A stretch of 64,000 nucleotides of DNA from JADCRZ01 sp037718865 (GTDB lineage: Bacteria; Bacteroidota; Bacteroidia; Chitinophagales; Chitinophagaceae), in assembly GCA_037718865.1 (NCBI GenBank), contig JBBJMP010000011.1, positions 122,675-186,674 on the forward strand, given 5' to 3'. The position numbers and the translations under genes were made by a program. Below are positions 8,199 to 16,147 of the stretch, piece by piece. Under the pieces are notes generated by a model. That model was given only the letters and a program-made list of their open reading frames with translations, did not search any database and had not been told where the DNA came from. Each line of letters starts with the position of its first letter. Position 1 is the stretch's first letter.

Positions 8199-9362
8199 TT
8201 GAAAATTACCTTTTTTTATATTGTCATATCGCTCCTCTTTCTATCGTGTAATAGCCATGTAAACGGCAAAGAGGCTGATCAGGGCATGGATTCACTACCC
8301 TATCCCGGAACATCATTAAACGGTATGTCTTCGCAGGAGTTCGCTTATTATAACAACAGATGCACCTCTTTTTTTGATAGCCTGTTAATCTCGAAGGAAT
8401 TCAACGGCAGCATACTCGTTGCCCGGAATAATACTATTGTTTATGAAGCCTACAGCGGATATACAGATCCTGTGGAGAAGAAAGACACCCTTGTAACGAA
8501 CAGCGCCTTCCATTTAGCTTCCGTTTCCAAAACATTTACAGCAATGGCCATCCTGAAACTATGGGAAGAGGGCAAATTGAATCTGGGAGATGACCTTTCA
8601 ACATATTTTGTCGATTTCCCTTACACAGGTGTAACGGTAAAATCCCTGCTTAATCATCGTAGCGGATTGCCAAATTATCTTCATTACCTGGAAAAATATA
8701 AATGGAACAAGAAAAAGATCGCTACCAATGAAGACATACTCCGCTCGTTATATGAGATGCATCCGCCGTTAGACTTCCCCACCGGCAAACGCTTTGCCTA
8801 TTGTAATACCAATTATGTGCTGCTTGCCCTTATCATTGAAGCGGTAAGTGGAACCCCTTATGGCACTTTTCTGCAGGATAACTTCTTCAAACCGTTGCAG
8901 ATGAACGATACTTATGTATTTACTCCGGCTGACATGCCCAGGGCGCTACCCTCCTTTCAGTGGAATAATCGCAAATATCCTTATGAATTCCTGGATGTAG
9001 TTTATGGGGACAAGAATATTTACAGTACCGCTCGCGATCTGCTGAAATGGGACCAGGCGTTGTATGCAGACAAGCTCTTTGCAAAACAAACCCTTGACAG
9101 CGCATTTGCGCCATATAGTTTCGAAAAAGAAGGGCGGAGAAATTACGGACTGGGCTGGAGAATCACTTTGCTGGATAACGGGAAAAAGCTGCTGTTTCAT
9201 AATGGCTGGTGGCATGGAAATAACGCGGTTTTTATTCGATTGGTCGATGAAAAAGTAGTCATCATTGTACTTAGCAATAAATTTAACCGAAGTGTGTACT
9301 CTGCCAGGAACCTGTGTAATTTGTTTGGTGATTATGCCGTGCATGGCCAGGTAAGTGAATAG
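8199..9362 (+). CDS. Serine hydrolase of the beta-lactamase class C/PBP family, lipoprotein
   Basis: The catalytic serine motif S-x-x-K is present in HLASVSKTFTAMA, and the second motif Y-x-N in FAYCNTNYVLL. The third-motif region near LFHNGWWHGNN has H-N-G in place of K-T-G, common in esterase or peptidase relatives of class C beta-lactamases. The start is taken at the TTG at 8199, which gives a short positive n-region and a lipoprotein signal ending in LLFLSC; a TTG at 8190 is an alternative. The protein should be anchored in the cell envelope. The substrate cannot be predicted; an esterase or D-amino-acid peptidase is more likely than a true beta-lactamase. Confidence 0.85.
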   Translation: MKITFFYIVISLLFLSCNSHVNGKEADQGMDSLPYPGTSLNGMSSQEFAYYNNRCTSFFDSLLISKEFNGSILVARNNTIVYEAYSGYTDPVEKKDTLVTNSAFHLASVSKTFTAMAILKLWEEGKLNLGDDLSTYFVDFPYTGVTVKSLLNHRSGLPNYLHYLEKYKWNKKKIATNEDILRSLYEMHPPLDFPTGKRFAYCNTNYVLLALIIEAVSGTPYGTFLQDNFFKPLQMNDTYVFTPADMPRALPSFQWNNRKYPYEFLDVVYGDKNIYSTARDLLKWDQALYADKLFAKQTLDSAFAPYSFEKEGRRNYGLGWRITLLDNGKKLLFHNGWWHGNNAVFIRLVDEKVVIIVLSNKFNRSVYSARNLCNLFGDYAVHGQVSE

Positions 9363-9517
9363 TGTGAAGTTCTTTGTGTAATCTTTGTGGCTTTCTTTGT
9401 GCATTCTTTGTGGTTCAATAAACCACAAAGCAGAGCCTTAAGGTACACAAAGAGAACACAAAGAGGTAGAACCCTATTTCAAATCCATGATAGCGAATAC
9501 CGGTAAACACCAAAGCG
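9363..9517. repeat. Repeat-rich spacer with TCTTTGTG motifs and a perfect hairpin
   Basis: The spacer holds several copies of TCTTTGTG on one side and the complementary CACAAAGA on the other. At its centre CTTTGTGGTT (9406-9415) and AACCACAAAG (9421-9430) make a perfect 10-bp stem with a 5-nt loop. It has no following T-run, so it is more like a palindromic intergenic repeat than a terminator. Confidence 0.6.
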
Positions 9518-11023
9518 ATGCAAATATTATCTGCACAACAAGTACGTGACTGGGATGCTTTTACTCTGGAGCATCAGAACCTTGATTCTATAGACCTGAT
9601 GGAAAGGGCCGTTTCTGTATGCCTGGATTGGCTGCAGGACAATGGCTATACAAACCGTTCATTCATAATTTACTGCGGCAAGGGAAATAACGGAGGTGAC
9701 GGGTTGGCCCTAGCCAGAATGTTAACGACAAGGCAATGTTCTGTGATTGTCTACATTCTGGAGTCCGGGCATAAGAGTACAGATGACTTTCAAAAAAACC
9801 TGCTGCGGCTGCATGGCACGGGTGCTGAGCTAGTCTTTATCCATTCTGAAGACCACCTTCATCCAATACCCCGGGAAATCGTTATTATAGATGCTATTTT
9901 CGGTTCAGGTCTAAACCGGCCGCTGGAAATGTTAAGTAGCCGGCTAATTGAACATATCAATAAAGCCCGCAATGAAGTGATCTCCATCGATATACCCAGT
10001 GGCATGTTTGCCGATAAAAGTTCCAAAAACGGACCGGTAATAAAAGCTGCACATACATTAAGCTTCCAGTGTTATAAGTTGGCTTTTCTTGTTGCTGAAA
10101 ACGAAGCGTATTTTGGACAGGTTCACATTCTGGATATAGGACTGGAGCCTGTTTATTTACAACGTATTCAATCAGATGTTGAACTTATTGAAAAAAAGGA
10201 TGTAAGAGCGATCTACCGGCCCCGAAAGTCGTATTCGCATAAAGGCAGCTACGGACATGCGTTGTTGATAGCCGGGAGTTATGGCAAGGTCGGTGCTGCG
10301 GTGTTGGCTGCGCAGGCCTGCCTGCGCAGCGGTGTCGGCCTGCTTACCTGTGTTGTTCCGTCATGCGGATACCTGATCATGCAAACATCGGTTCCCGGGG
10401 CCATGGTAATCACAGATGTTGACGAACATCATATCAGTTCGCTGCCTGCCGGATTAACTAGGTATCAATCGTTGGGTATGGGTCCGGGCCTGGGCACAGA
10501 AACACGGACCGCTGATGTAGTTGACCAGGTCTTGAACTCTTTTGACAAACCTATGGTCATTGATGCCGATGGTTTAAACATGCTTGCCGCCGGCGGGAAC
10601 CGGTTAGCACGGCTCATCCCATTCTCGGTGCTCACCCCGCATCCCAAAGAATTCGAACGATTGTTTGGTGCCAGTGCAAACGATTTTGATAGAATAACAT
10701 TGGCAAGAGAAAAAGCAAAGGAACTGCAGGTTACCATTGTGTTGAAAGGTCATCATAGTTTAGTGGCTATGCCCGGTGGCAAGGCCTACTTTAATACCAC
10801 CGGCAACCCGGGTATGGCTACCGGTGGCAGTGGAGATGTATTGACCGGCATGTTAACCGGCCTGCTTGCTCAGGGTTATCCTCCCGAGCAGGCTACCCTG
10901 CTGGGCGTTTACCTGCACGGGCTGGCAGGAGACCTTGCTGCCGGCCATATGGGTCAGGAAGCGCTGATAGCTTCGGATATTGTGGACTGTATGGGTGAGG
11001 CGTTTCTGGAACTGAAGTATTAA
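9518..11023 (+). CDS. nnr: Bifunctional NAD(P)H-hydrate epimerase / ADP-dependent dehydratase
   Basis: The 501-residue protein is a fusion of two repair enzymes. Residues 1 to about 215 are the YjeF-N epimerase domain with IIYCGKGNNGGDGLALARML and the IDIPSGM substrate loop. Residues from about 230 are the ribokinase-like dehydratase domain, with SYSHKGSYGHALLIAGSYG, LTPHPKEFERL and the catalytic GNPGMATGGSGDVLTG motif. Together they restore damaged NAD(P)H hydrates. Length is normal for the fused form. It ends 7 bp before the convergent end of the histidine kinase. Confidence 0.93.
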   Translation: MQILSAQQVRDWDAFTLEHQNLDSIDLMERAVSVCLDWLQDNGYTNRSFIIYCGKGNNGGDGLALARMLTTRQCSVIVYILESGHKSTDDFQKNLLRLHGTGAELVFIHSEDHLHPIPREIVIIDAIFGSGLNRPLEMLSSRLIEHINKARNEVISIDIPSGMFADKSSKNGPVIKAAHTLSFQCYKLAFLVAENEAYFGQVHILDIGLEPVYLQRIQSDVELIEKKDVRAIYRPRKSYSHKGSYGHALLIAGSYGKVGAAVLAAQACLRSGVGLLTCVVPSCGYLIMQTSVPGAMVITDVDEHHISSLPAGLTRYQSLGMGPGLGTETRTADVVDQVLNSFDKPMVIDADGLNMLAAGGNRLARLIPFSVLTPHPKEFERLFGASANDFDRITLAREKAKELQVTIVLKGHHSLVAMPGGKAYFNTTGNPGMATGGSGDVLTGMLTGLLAQGYPPEQATLLGVYLHGLAGDLAAGHMGQEALIASDIVDCMGEAFLELKY

Positions 11024-11030
11024 CCTAAAA

Positions 11031-12371
11031 TCAAAACTGCAGGATAAACGCAGTGCCGCTCCCTTCTACGGACTGAACCTGTATATTGCCGCGGTGCAGC
11101 ATCATGATCTGCTTGCATAAGCTTAATCCGATTCCGCTACCGTTCTTTTTCGTAGTGAAGAATGGAACAAAGATCTTATCAATCACCTCTGCGGGCATTC
11201 CCGTACCATTGTCGGCCACCTTAATCAGAATCTTACTGTTTGAAGCAAGGAACGCAGACAAAACGATCTTTGCCCGGCTCCTCTCCTTCACTGCTTCGAT
11301 GCTGTTTACAACTAAATTGATCAGCACCTGTTCTACCAGGCTGGCGTCGATCTCAAGCATTAATTCAGTATCCTTGAGTATGATTTCCAAATCAATATTC
11401 TTTTGCTCCAGGGTGGGCTGCATTAACTGCTGCAGGTTTTCAAAAAGGTCCCTGACATATACCTTCCTGAGATTAGGTTTTGTTATCTTGTTAAGATTAC
11501 GATAGGTCTCTGCAAATTTGAGCAGACCTTCACTCCTTCTCTTTATGGTATCAATGCCTAGCTCCAGATCTTCCATGCTTCCAGACTTATTACCCGTACC
11601 TGCAGAATGATGCAACCGGTTCTTTAACGTTTCGGCCAGTGATGAAATGGGCGCGATAGAGTTCATGATCTCATGGGTCATTACACTTAACAGTTTCTGC
11701 CAGGCCCTGGATTCGGTTTCATCCAGTGCTTCATTAACATTCTGAAAAGCGATTAACTTAAATAACTTGCCATCCGTTTGAAAAGCGGTCGCTGAAAGCA
11801 AAATCTTAAAATTGTCCTTCTCAAGACGGGCAGTGGTTATTTTGTTTTCACCGGGTTTTAGAGAAATGATCTGCTCGTATAATTCCCGGTCACGCCTGTT
11901 TAGCGAATGTATAGTTTTGAGGTAAGGCAGTTGCAGCATCTTCTTTAGTGATTCGTTCATCCAGACTACCGACCCGTCATCTTCCTGGTAAGACAGAATT
12001 CCGGTGTCTACCAGTTCAAGTATTTTTTGCAGGTACTGGTATTGAGTTTCTTTTTCTTTGCTGATCACTTTAAACGTCGTATTGATTTCGTTAAATCCTT
12101 TTCTCAATGGCCTGAGTTCCAGGGGCGCATGTTTTACATCAAAATACCGGGAGAAATCGCGATAGTGGACCGATTCCACAAATTGATCCAATTCTTCATG
12201 TGCCTTTCGCTGGAACCGGTAAAATTCAACGATCTGATAAAGGATGAACGGCACAGTAAAAGCCATGTACAGGAGAAAGCCATTTACTAACAGGTAAGCA
12301 GCAGCGCTAAGTACTGCAAATAACAGCAATACCCTGATCAGGATGCTCCATGCCAATTGTTTAAATATCAT
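11031..12371 (-). CDS. Membrane sensor histidine kinase, NtrY-like
   Basis: Two hydrophobic segments lie at the N-terminus (ILIRVLLLFAVLSAAAYLLV and FLLYMAFTVPFILYQIV). A PAS-like region follows, then the H-box MTHEIMNSIAPI with the phosphoacceptor histidine, the N-box INLVVNSIEAV, the G1 box ADNGTGMP and the G2 box GSGIGLSLCKQI. The gap between the two membrane segments is short, so the sensed signal is probably membrane or cytoplasmic. The gene overlaps the upstream response regulator by 11 bp, so the two are translationally coupled and form one two-component system that faces the exporter operon. Confidence 0.88.
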   Translation of the reverse strand: MIFKQLAWSILIRVLLLFAVLSAAAYLLVNGFLLYMAFTVPFILYQIVEFYRFQRKAHEELDQFVESVHYRDFSRYFDVKHAPLELRPLRKGFNEINTTFKVISKEKETQYQYLQKILELVDTGILSYQEDDGSVVWMNESLKKMLQLPYLKTIHSLNRRDRELYEQIISLKPGENKITTARLEKDNFKILLSATAFQTDGKLFKLIAFQNVNEALDETESRAWQKLLSVMTHEIMNSIAPISSLAETLKNRLHHSAGTGNKSGSMEDLELGIDTIKRRSEGLLKFAETYRNLNKITKPNLRKVYVRDLFENLQQLMQPTLEQKNIDLEIILKDTELMLEIDASLVEQVLINLVVNSIEAVKERSRAKIVLSAFLASNSKILIKVADNGTGMPAEVIDKIFVPFFTTKKNGSGIGLSLCKQIMMLHRGNIQVQSVEGSGTAFILQF

Positions 12372-13719
12372 ATTTACTTAATCTTCGGTATAAAGCGGTA
12401 CGGGTAAGGCCTAGTTCCCTGGCAGCTTTGGTGATATTACCATTATGTTTTTCTATAACACGAAGAATGGTATTTTTTTCAACTGCGCTCAGGGTATATT
12501 CTTCTATTGGTGTTGCAGCCAGAGGCGATTCAAGCGTTGAAAAAATGATATCACTATGTTGTAATATATCGCCTTCGGCCATGATAACAGCGCGCTCGAT
12601 GGTATATTGCAATTCCCTTACGTTGCCCGGATAATGGTAGCTCAGGAGGGTATCCATGGCTTTCTTGTCAAAGTTTAAATACGGCTTAAAATATTTGTTA
12701 CTATACAGCTTGCTGAAATACCTGGCCAGCATGATAATGTCTTCACCGCGTTTACGTAAAGGCGGAACGGCGATCTCCACTGTATTTATCCTGTAGATAA
12801 GGTCTTTCCTGAAACGGTTCTCGTTGGCAAGTTCCGATATGGGCAGATTGGTAGCGCAAATGAGCCGGATATCTATCGAGACGGGCTGATTCGTTCCTAA
12901 CCGGATGACCTGCCGGTTTTGCAAAACGCTTAATAATTTGGCCTGCTGGTGCAAGGAAATGTTACCGATCTCATCCAGAAAAAGTGTGCCTTGCCCGGCT
13001 GCTTCGAACCTCCCTGCCCTGTCTTCTTTTGCATCTGTGAAAGCTCCCTTTTTATGGCCAAACAATTCAGATTCGAACAGTGATTCTGTCAGCGCTCCCA
13101 CATCCACTTTAACAAAAACCTTATCTGCCCGCAATGATTGCTGATGAATAGCCCTGGCTATAAGATCCTTACCTGTTCCATTTTCACCCAGGATCAATAT
13201 GTTGGCATCAGTGGGGGCAACTTTTTCTATTTTTAGAAACATCTCCCGCATGGGCTGTGATTCACCTAAAAGCTCTTTTCCGATAATAGAATTCGTATCC
13301 GGTGCCTGAGGCCGTGCATTCCTTGAAGTTCCTTTCCTGGCCAAAGCATCTTTAATTGTAGTAATCAACTTCTCATTATGCCAGGGCTTTACGACAAAGT
13401 CCGCTGCCCCTTCCTTTAGTGAGCGCACGGCCAGATCGATATCTCCGTAGGCTGTTATCATGACCACCTGCGCTTCTGAACGAAACTCTCTGATCTTCCT
13501 GAGCCAGAACAAACCTTCATTACCGGTATTGATGGAACTGGTAAAATTCATGTCGAGCAGGATCAGGTCGAAAGATTGTTTTGACAACAGCCACCTTACA
13601 TTTTCAGGGTTCTTTTCAGTAACCACTTCTTTCGCTTCGGTCTTTAATAGCAGCCTTACTGCAGTAAGAACATCTGTATCATCATCGATGACTAACAGTG
13701 AGGCATTTTTTAAATTCAT
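12361..13719 (-). CDS. Sigma-54-dependent response regulator, NtrC family
   Basis: The receiver domain (residues 1-125) has the acidic pocket IDDD and the phosphoacceptor Asp56 in LILLDMNF. The AAA+ domain has Walker A GENGTGKDLI, the sigma-54 contact loop GAFTDA (a common variant of GAFTGA), Walker B TLFLDEIG, and RLICATN. A Fis-type helix-turn-helix ends the protein (GNITKAARELGLTRTALYRRL). It would activate sigma-54 promoters when phosphorylated by the overlapping kinase gene. The exporter operon starts 285 bp away in the opposite direction, and a palindrome at 13842-13872 is a good candidate for its binding site. Confidence 0.92.
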   Translation of the reverse strand: MNLKNASLLVIDDDTDVLTAVRLLLKTEAKEVVTEKNPENVRWLLSKQSFDLILLDMNFTSSINTGNEGLFWLRKIREFRSEAQVVMITAYGDIDLAVRSLKEGAADFVVKPWHNEKLITTIKDALARKGTSRNARPQAPDTNSIIGKELLGESQPMREMFLKIEKVAPTDANILILGENGTGKDLIARAIHQQSLRADKVFVKVDVGALTESLFESELFGHKKGAFTDAKEDRAGRFEAAGQGTLFLDEIGNISLHQQAKLLSVLQNRQVIRLGTNQPVSIDIRLICATNLPISELANENRFRKDLIYRINTVEIAVPPLRKRGEDIIMLARYFSKLYSNKYFKPYLNFDKKAMDTLLSYHYPGNVRELQYTIERAVIMAEGDILQHSDIIFSTLESPLAATPIEEYTLSAVEKNTILRVIEKHNGNITKAARELGLTRTALYRRLSKYDI

Positions 13720-13841
13720 ACCAGGTTTTTTAACATTCAGTCAGGTGACAAAATTATTTCCAGCAATACCTCATTTCTTGCTGAACTTATGCAATCTAAG
13801 CAAATTGCATTTTCAAATAACATTTCACATCACGCCGAACA

Positions 13842-13872
13842 GTGTCCGGCCCAATGTATCAAAACCGGACAC
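13842..13872. promoter_or_regulatory. Inverted repeat, candidate enhancer site for the NtrC-like regulator
   Basis: GTGTCCGG (13842-13849) and CCGGACAC (13865-13872) are perfect 8-bp inverted arms 15 bp apart, midway between the divergent regulator and exporter operon and about 130-160 bp before the adaptor start. Spacing and position suit an upstream activating sequence bound by a Fis-type dimer. Binding is inferred, and no convincing -24/-12 promoter was found. Confidence 0.5.
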
Positions 13873-14003
13873 CGATGTAACAATAACGAACGGTTTCGTA
13901 GATCTGACTGATCACAAGCGTTTGCAAATCATCGATATAAGTTCTGGCATGTTCTTGAAGGTTTAAGGTATACCCATATATTTCATAAATATAAAAGCAC
14001 AGC

Positions 14004-15260
14004 GTGGACAGAGTTATTCCGAAAAAGAAATGGACATCAAAAAGGTTGCTTACGATAGCCGGAACCGGAGCTATTTGTGTTTTACTAGCTGGCAGTTATT
14101 TTTTTACTTCCGGCAAAAGCAGGCTGAATGTGGATACACAGCGCATCACCATCCATGAAATAAAAAAAGGGCCCTTCCAGGAATTCATCCCGGTAAATGG
14201 CATTGTACTGCCAATAACTACCATTTACCTCGATGCGGTTGAAGGCGGCCGCGTAGAGCAACTATTTGCCGAAGACGGAGCCGTAATGAAAAAAGATCAG
14301 CCTATTCTCCGGCTCGCTAATACAGACCTCGAGCTCAGTCTGGCCAACCAGGAAACAGCCGTTTTTGATGTGCTGACCCAGATGCAGAATACCCGCAATA
14401 ATGCGGAACAAAACACCATTCGCCAATTAAACCAACTGGCGGAAGTTGATAATGCACTGACGGAAGCTGAACGGGTATACAAATTAAATAAACAGCTGCA
14501 CCAGGAAAAAGTAATCGCGGGCCAGGAATTTAAATCTACTGAGAATGTTTACCAGTATCAGCAACGCCGTAAAGACCTTACTGAAAAAACGCTCAAACAG
14601 GATTCGCTGTCTATGAAACAACAGATAGGCCAAATGCGACAGTCTTACGAACGAATGCAGAATGCGCTTACCCTTATGCGAAAAAAAGTGGGTGACCTTA
14701 TAGTGAGATCGCCGGTTGATGGCCAGCTGACTTCCCTTGACGCCGAGATAGGCCAATCAAAGAATAAGGGTGAACGGCTAGGTCAGATCGATGTGTTGAG
14801 CGGCTTTAAGGTCAGGGCCGATATCGATGAACATTATATTTCCCGGATATTCACAGGCCTTACGGGTGAATTTAGCTTTGCCAATAAAACGTATCAGCTT
14901 AAAATCAAAAAAGTATTTACCCAGGTGACCAACGGCCGTTTTCAGGTCGACATGGAATTTGACGGTAATGTGCCCCCTGGCATCCGTCGGGGGCAAACAT
15001 TGCAGGTCAGGCTTTCATTGAGTGATGAAACACAGGCACTCCTGCTTGCCAAGGGAGGGTTCTATCAACAAACCGGGGGCAACTGGATATTTAAAGTATC
15101 AGAATCCGGAAAATCGGCGTATAGGACTGATATTCAACTCGGCCGTCAAAACCCTGATTTTTATGAAGTATTGCAGGGTCTTCAGCCAGGCGACAAGGTG
15201 GTTACCTCCAGCTATGAAAATTACGGCGATATGCAGGAGCTGGTGCTGAAGAAGGAGTAG
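14004..15260 (+). CDS. HlyD/RND-type periplasmic adaptor of an ABC exporter
   Basis: The 418-residue protein starts at GTG and has a single membrane anchor at about residues 14-34 (LTIAGTGAICVLLAGSYFF). A biotinyl-lipoyl half-domain (GVVLP-like region around residue 60) precedes a long alpha-helical hairpin (about 115-230) rich in Gln and Glu. The second lipoyl half is LIVRSPVDGQLTSLDAEIGQ, followed by beta-barrel and membrane-proximal regions ending QGLQPGDKVVTSSYENYGD. Such adaptors link MacB-type permeases to an outer-membrane TolC channel. No TolC gene is in the window, so one must be supplied from elsewhere. It is the first gene of the operon reaching 29154. Confidence 0.85.
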   Translation: MDRVIPKKKWTSKRLLTIAGTGAICVLLAGSYFFTSGKSRLNVDTQRITIHEIKKGPFQEFIPVNGIVLPITTIYLDAVEGGRVEQLFAEDGAVMKKDQPILRLANTDLELSLANQETAVFDVLTQMQNTRNNAEQNTIRQLNQLAEVDNALTEAERVYKLNKQLHQEKVIAGQEFKSTENVYQYQQRRKDLTEKTLKQDSLSMKQQIGQMRQSYERMQNALTLMRKKVGDLIVRSPVDGQLTSLDAEIGQSKNKGERLGQIDVLSGFKVRADIDEHYISRIFTGLTGEFSFANKTYQLKIKKVFTQVTNGRFQVDMEFDGNVPPGIRRGQTLQVRLSLSDETQALLLAKGGFYQQTGGNWIFKVSESGKSAYRTDIQLGRQNPDFYEVLQGLQPGDKVVTSSYENYGDMQELVLKKE

Positions 15261-15314
15261 AAACAAATGTGCGAATGTGGGATTGTCATTTGCCCGTAAC
15301 GTGCTTTACGCTTA

Positions 15315-15336
15315 GAATGAGCTATGGGGCTCATTC
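15315..15336 (+). other. Intercistronic hairpin between adaptor and ATPase genes
   Basis: GAATGAGC (15315-15322) and GCTCATTC (15329-15336) form a perfect 8-bp stem with a 6-nt loop. There is no T-run after it, so mRNA processing or stability is more likely than termination inside the operon. Confidence 0.35.
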
Positions 15337-15370
15337 GAGATAACAAAGGAAAAACCTCGAATTTAAACAT

Positions 15371-16048
15371 ATGATTAAAATATCACAGCTTGAAAAGATC
15401 TACCGCACGGAAGATGTAGAAACAATAGCGTTAAATAAATTATCCTTCGAAATATCGGAGGGCGAATTTGTTGCCGTCATGGGCCCTTCGGGCTGTGGTA
15501 AATCTACTTTACTGAACATAGTTGGACTGCTGGATGATCCCGATAGCGGCAGCTTTTTATTTAACGGCATCGAAGTTTCTAAATTTAATGAGCGCAAAAG
15601 AGCGGAATTACGCAAACGTAATATCGGATTCGTTTTTCAAAGCTTTAACCTGATCGATGAACTGACGGTATTCGAAAACGTTGAACTGCCGCTCATCTAT
15701 CTTGGTGCAAAATTGGCCGAGCGAAAGAACCGCGTGCAAGAAGTGCTGGATAAAATGCAGATTATGCATCGCCGGAATCATTATCCTCAGCAACTCTCCG
15801 GAGGCCAACAGCAACGTGTAGCCGTAGCCAGGGCGGTAGTAAACAATCCCAAGCTTATCCTTGCCGACGAGCCTACAGGTAATCTTGATTCAGCCAATGG
15901 GAACGAAGTGATGCAGTTACTCACTGACCTGAATGAAAAAGGAACTACTATAATCATGGTCACCCATTCCGAACATGATGCCCGATATAGTCACCGCATA
16001 ATCCGGATGCTTGACGGACAAACGGTACTCGAAAATATTATGGTGTAA
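15371..16048 (+). CDS. ABC transporter ATPase, LolD/MacB type
   Basis: This 225-residue cytoplasmic subunit has all canonical elements: Walker A GPSGCGKS at residues 38-45, the Q-loop VFQSFNLIDELTVFEN, the signature LSGGQQQR at 142-149, Walker B LILADEPTG at 162-170 and the switch histidine in MVTHSEHDARY. The FNLIDELTVFENVELPL wording is characteristic of the LolD/MacB branch that powers mechanotransmission rather than substrate passage. It probably drives the five permeases encoded downstream. A second, more divergent ATPase ends the operon at 28486. Confidence 0.92.
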   Translation: MIKISQLEKIYRTEDVETIALNKLSFEISEGEFVAVMGPSGCGKSTLLNIVGLLDDPDSGSFLFNGIEVSKFNERKRAELRKRNIGFVFQSFNLIDELTVFENVELPLIYLGAKLAERKNRVQEVLDKMQIMHRRNHYPQQLSGGQQQRVAVARAVVNNPKLILADEPTGNLDSANGNEVMQLLTDLNEKGTTIIMVTHSEHDARYSHRIIRMLDGQTVLENIMV

Positions 16049-16075
16049 TACAGTTTAAGGGGAAAACAGCGTAAA

Positions 16076-16118
16076 GCCGCAGATTTTTCAAATCCGTTAT
16101 AATCTGCGAATCTGCGGC
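16076..16118. repeat. Intercistronic hairpin repeat, GCCGCAGATT type
   Basis: GCCGCAGATT (16076-16085) and AATCTGCGGC (16109-16118) are perfect 10-bp inverted arms with a 23-nt loop. Partial copies of the same word occur in two other spacers of the same operon (25977-25986 and 28435-28444). Confidence 0.65.
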
Positions 16119-16147
16119 AACAATCAACAATATAAATGCAGTAGTGT

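Noticed and set aside
13945..13960. Possible sigma-54 promoter TGGCAT-n-TTGAA before the adaptor gene
   Set aside because: The spacing between the -24 and -12 halves is one base short and the GC of the -12 half is missing, and sigma-54 spacing is strict.
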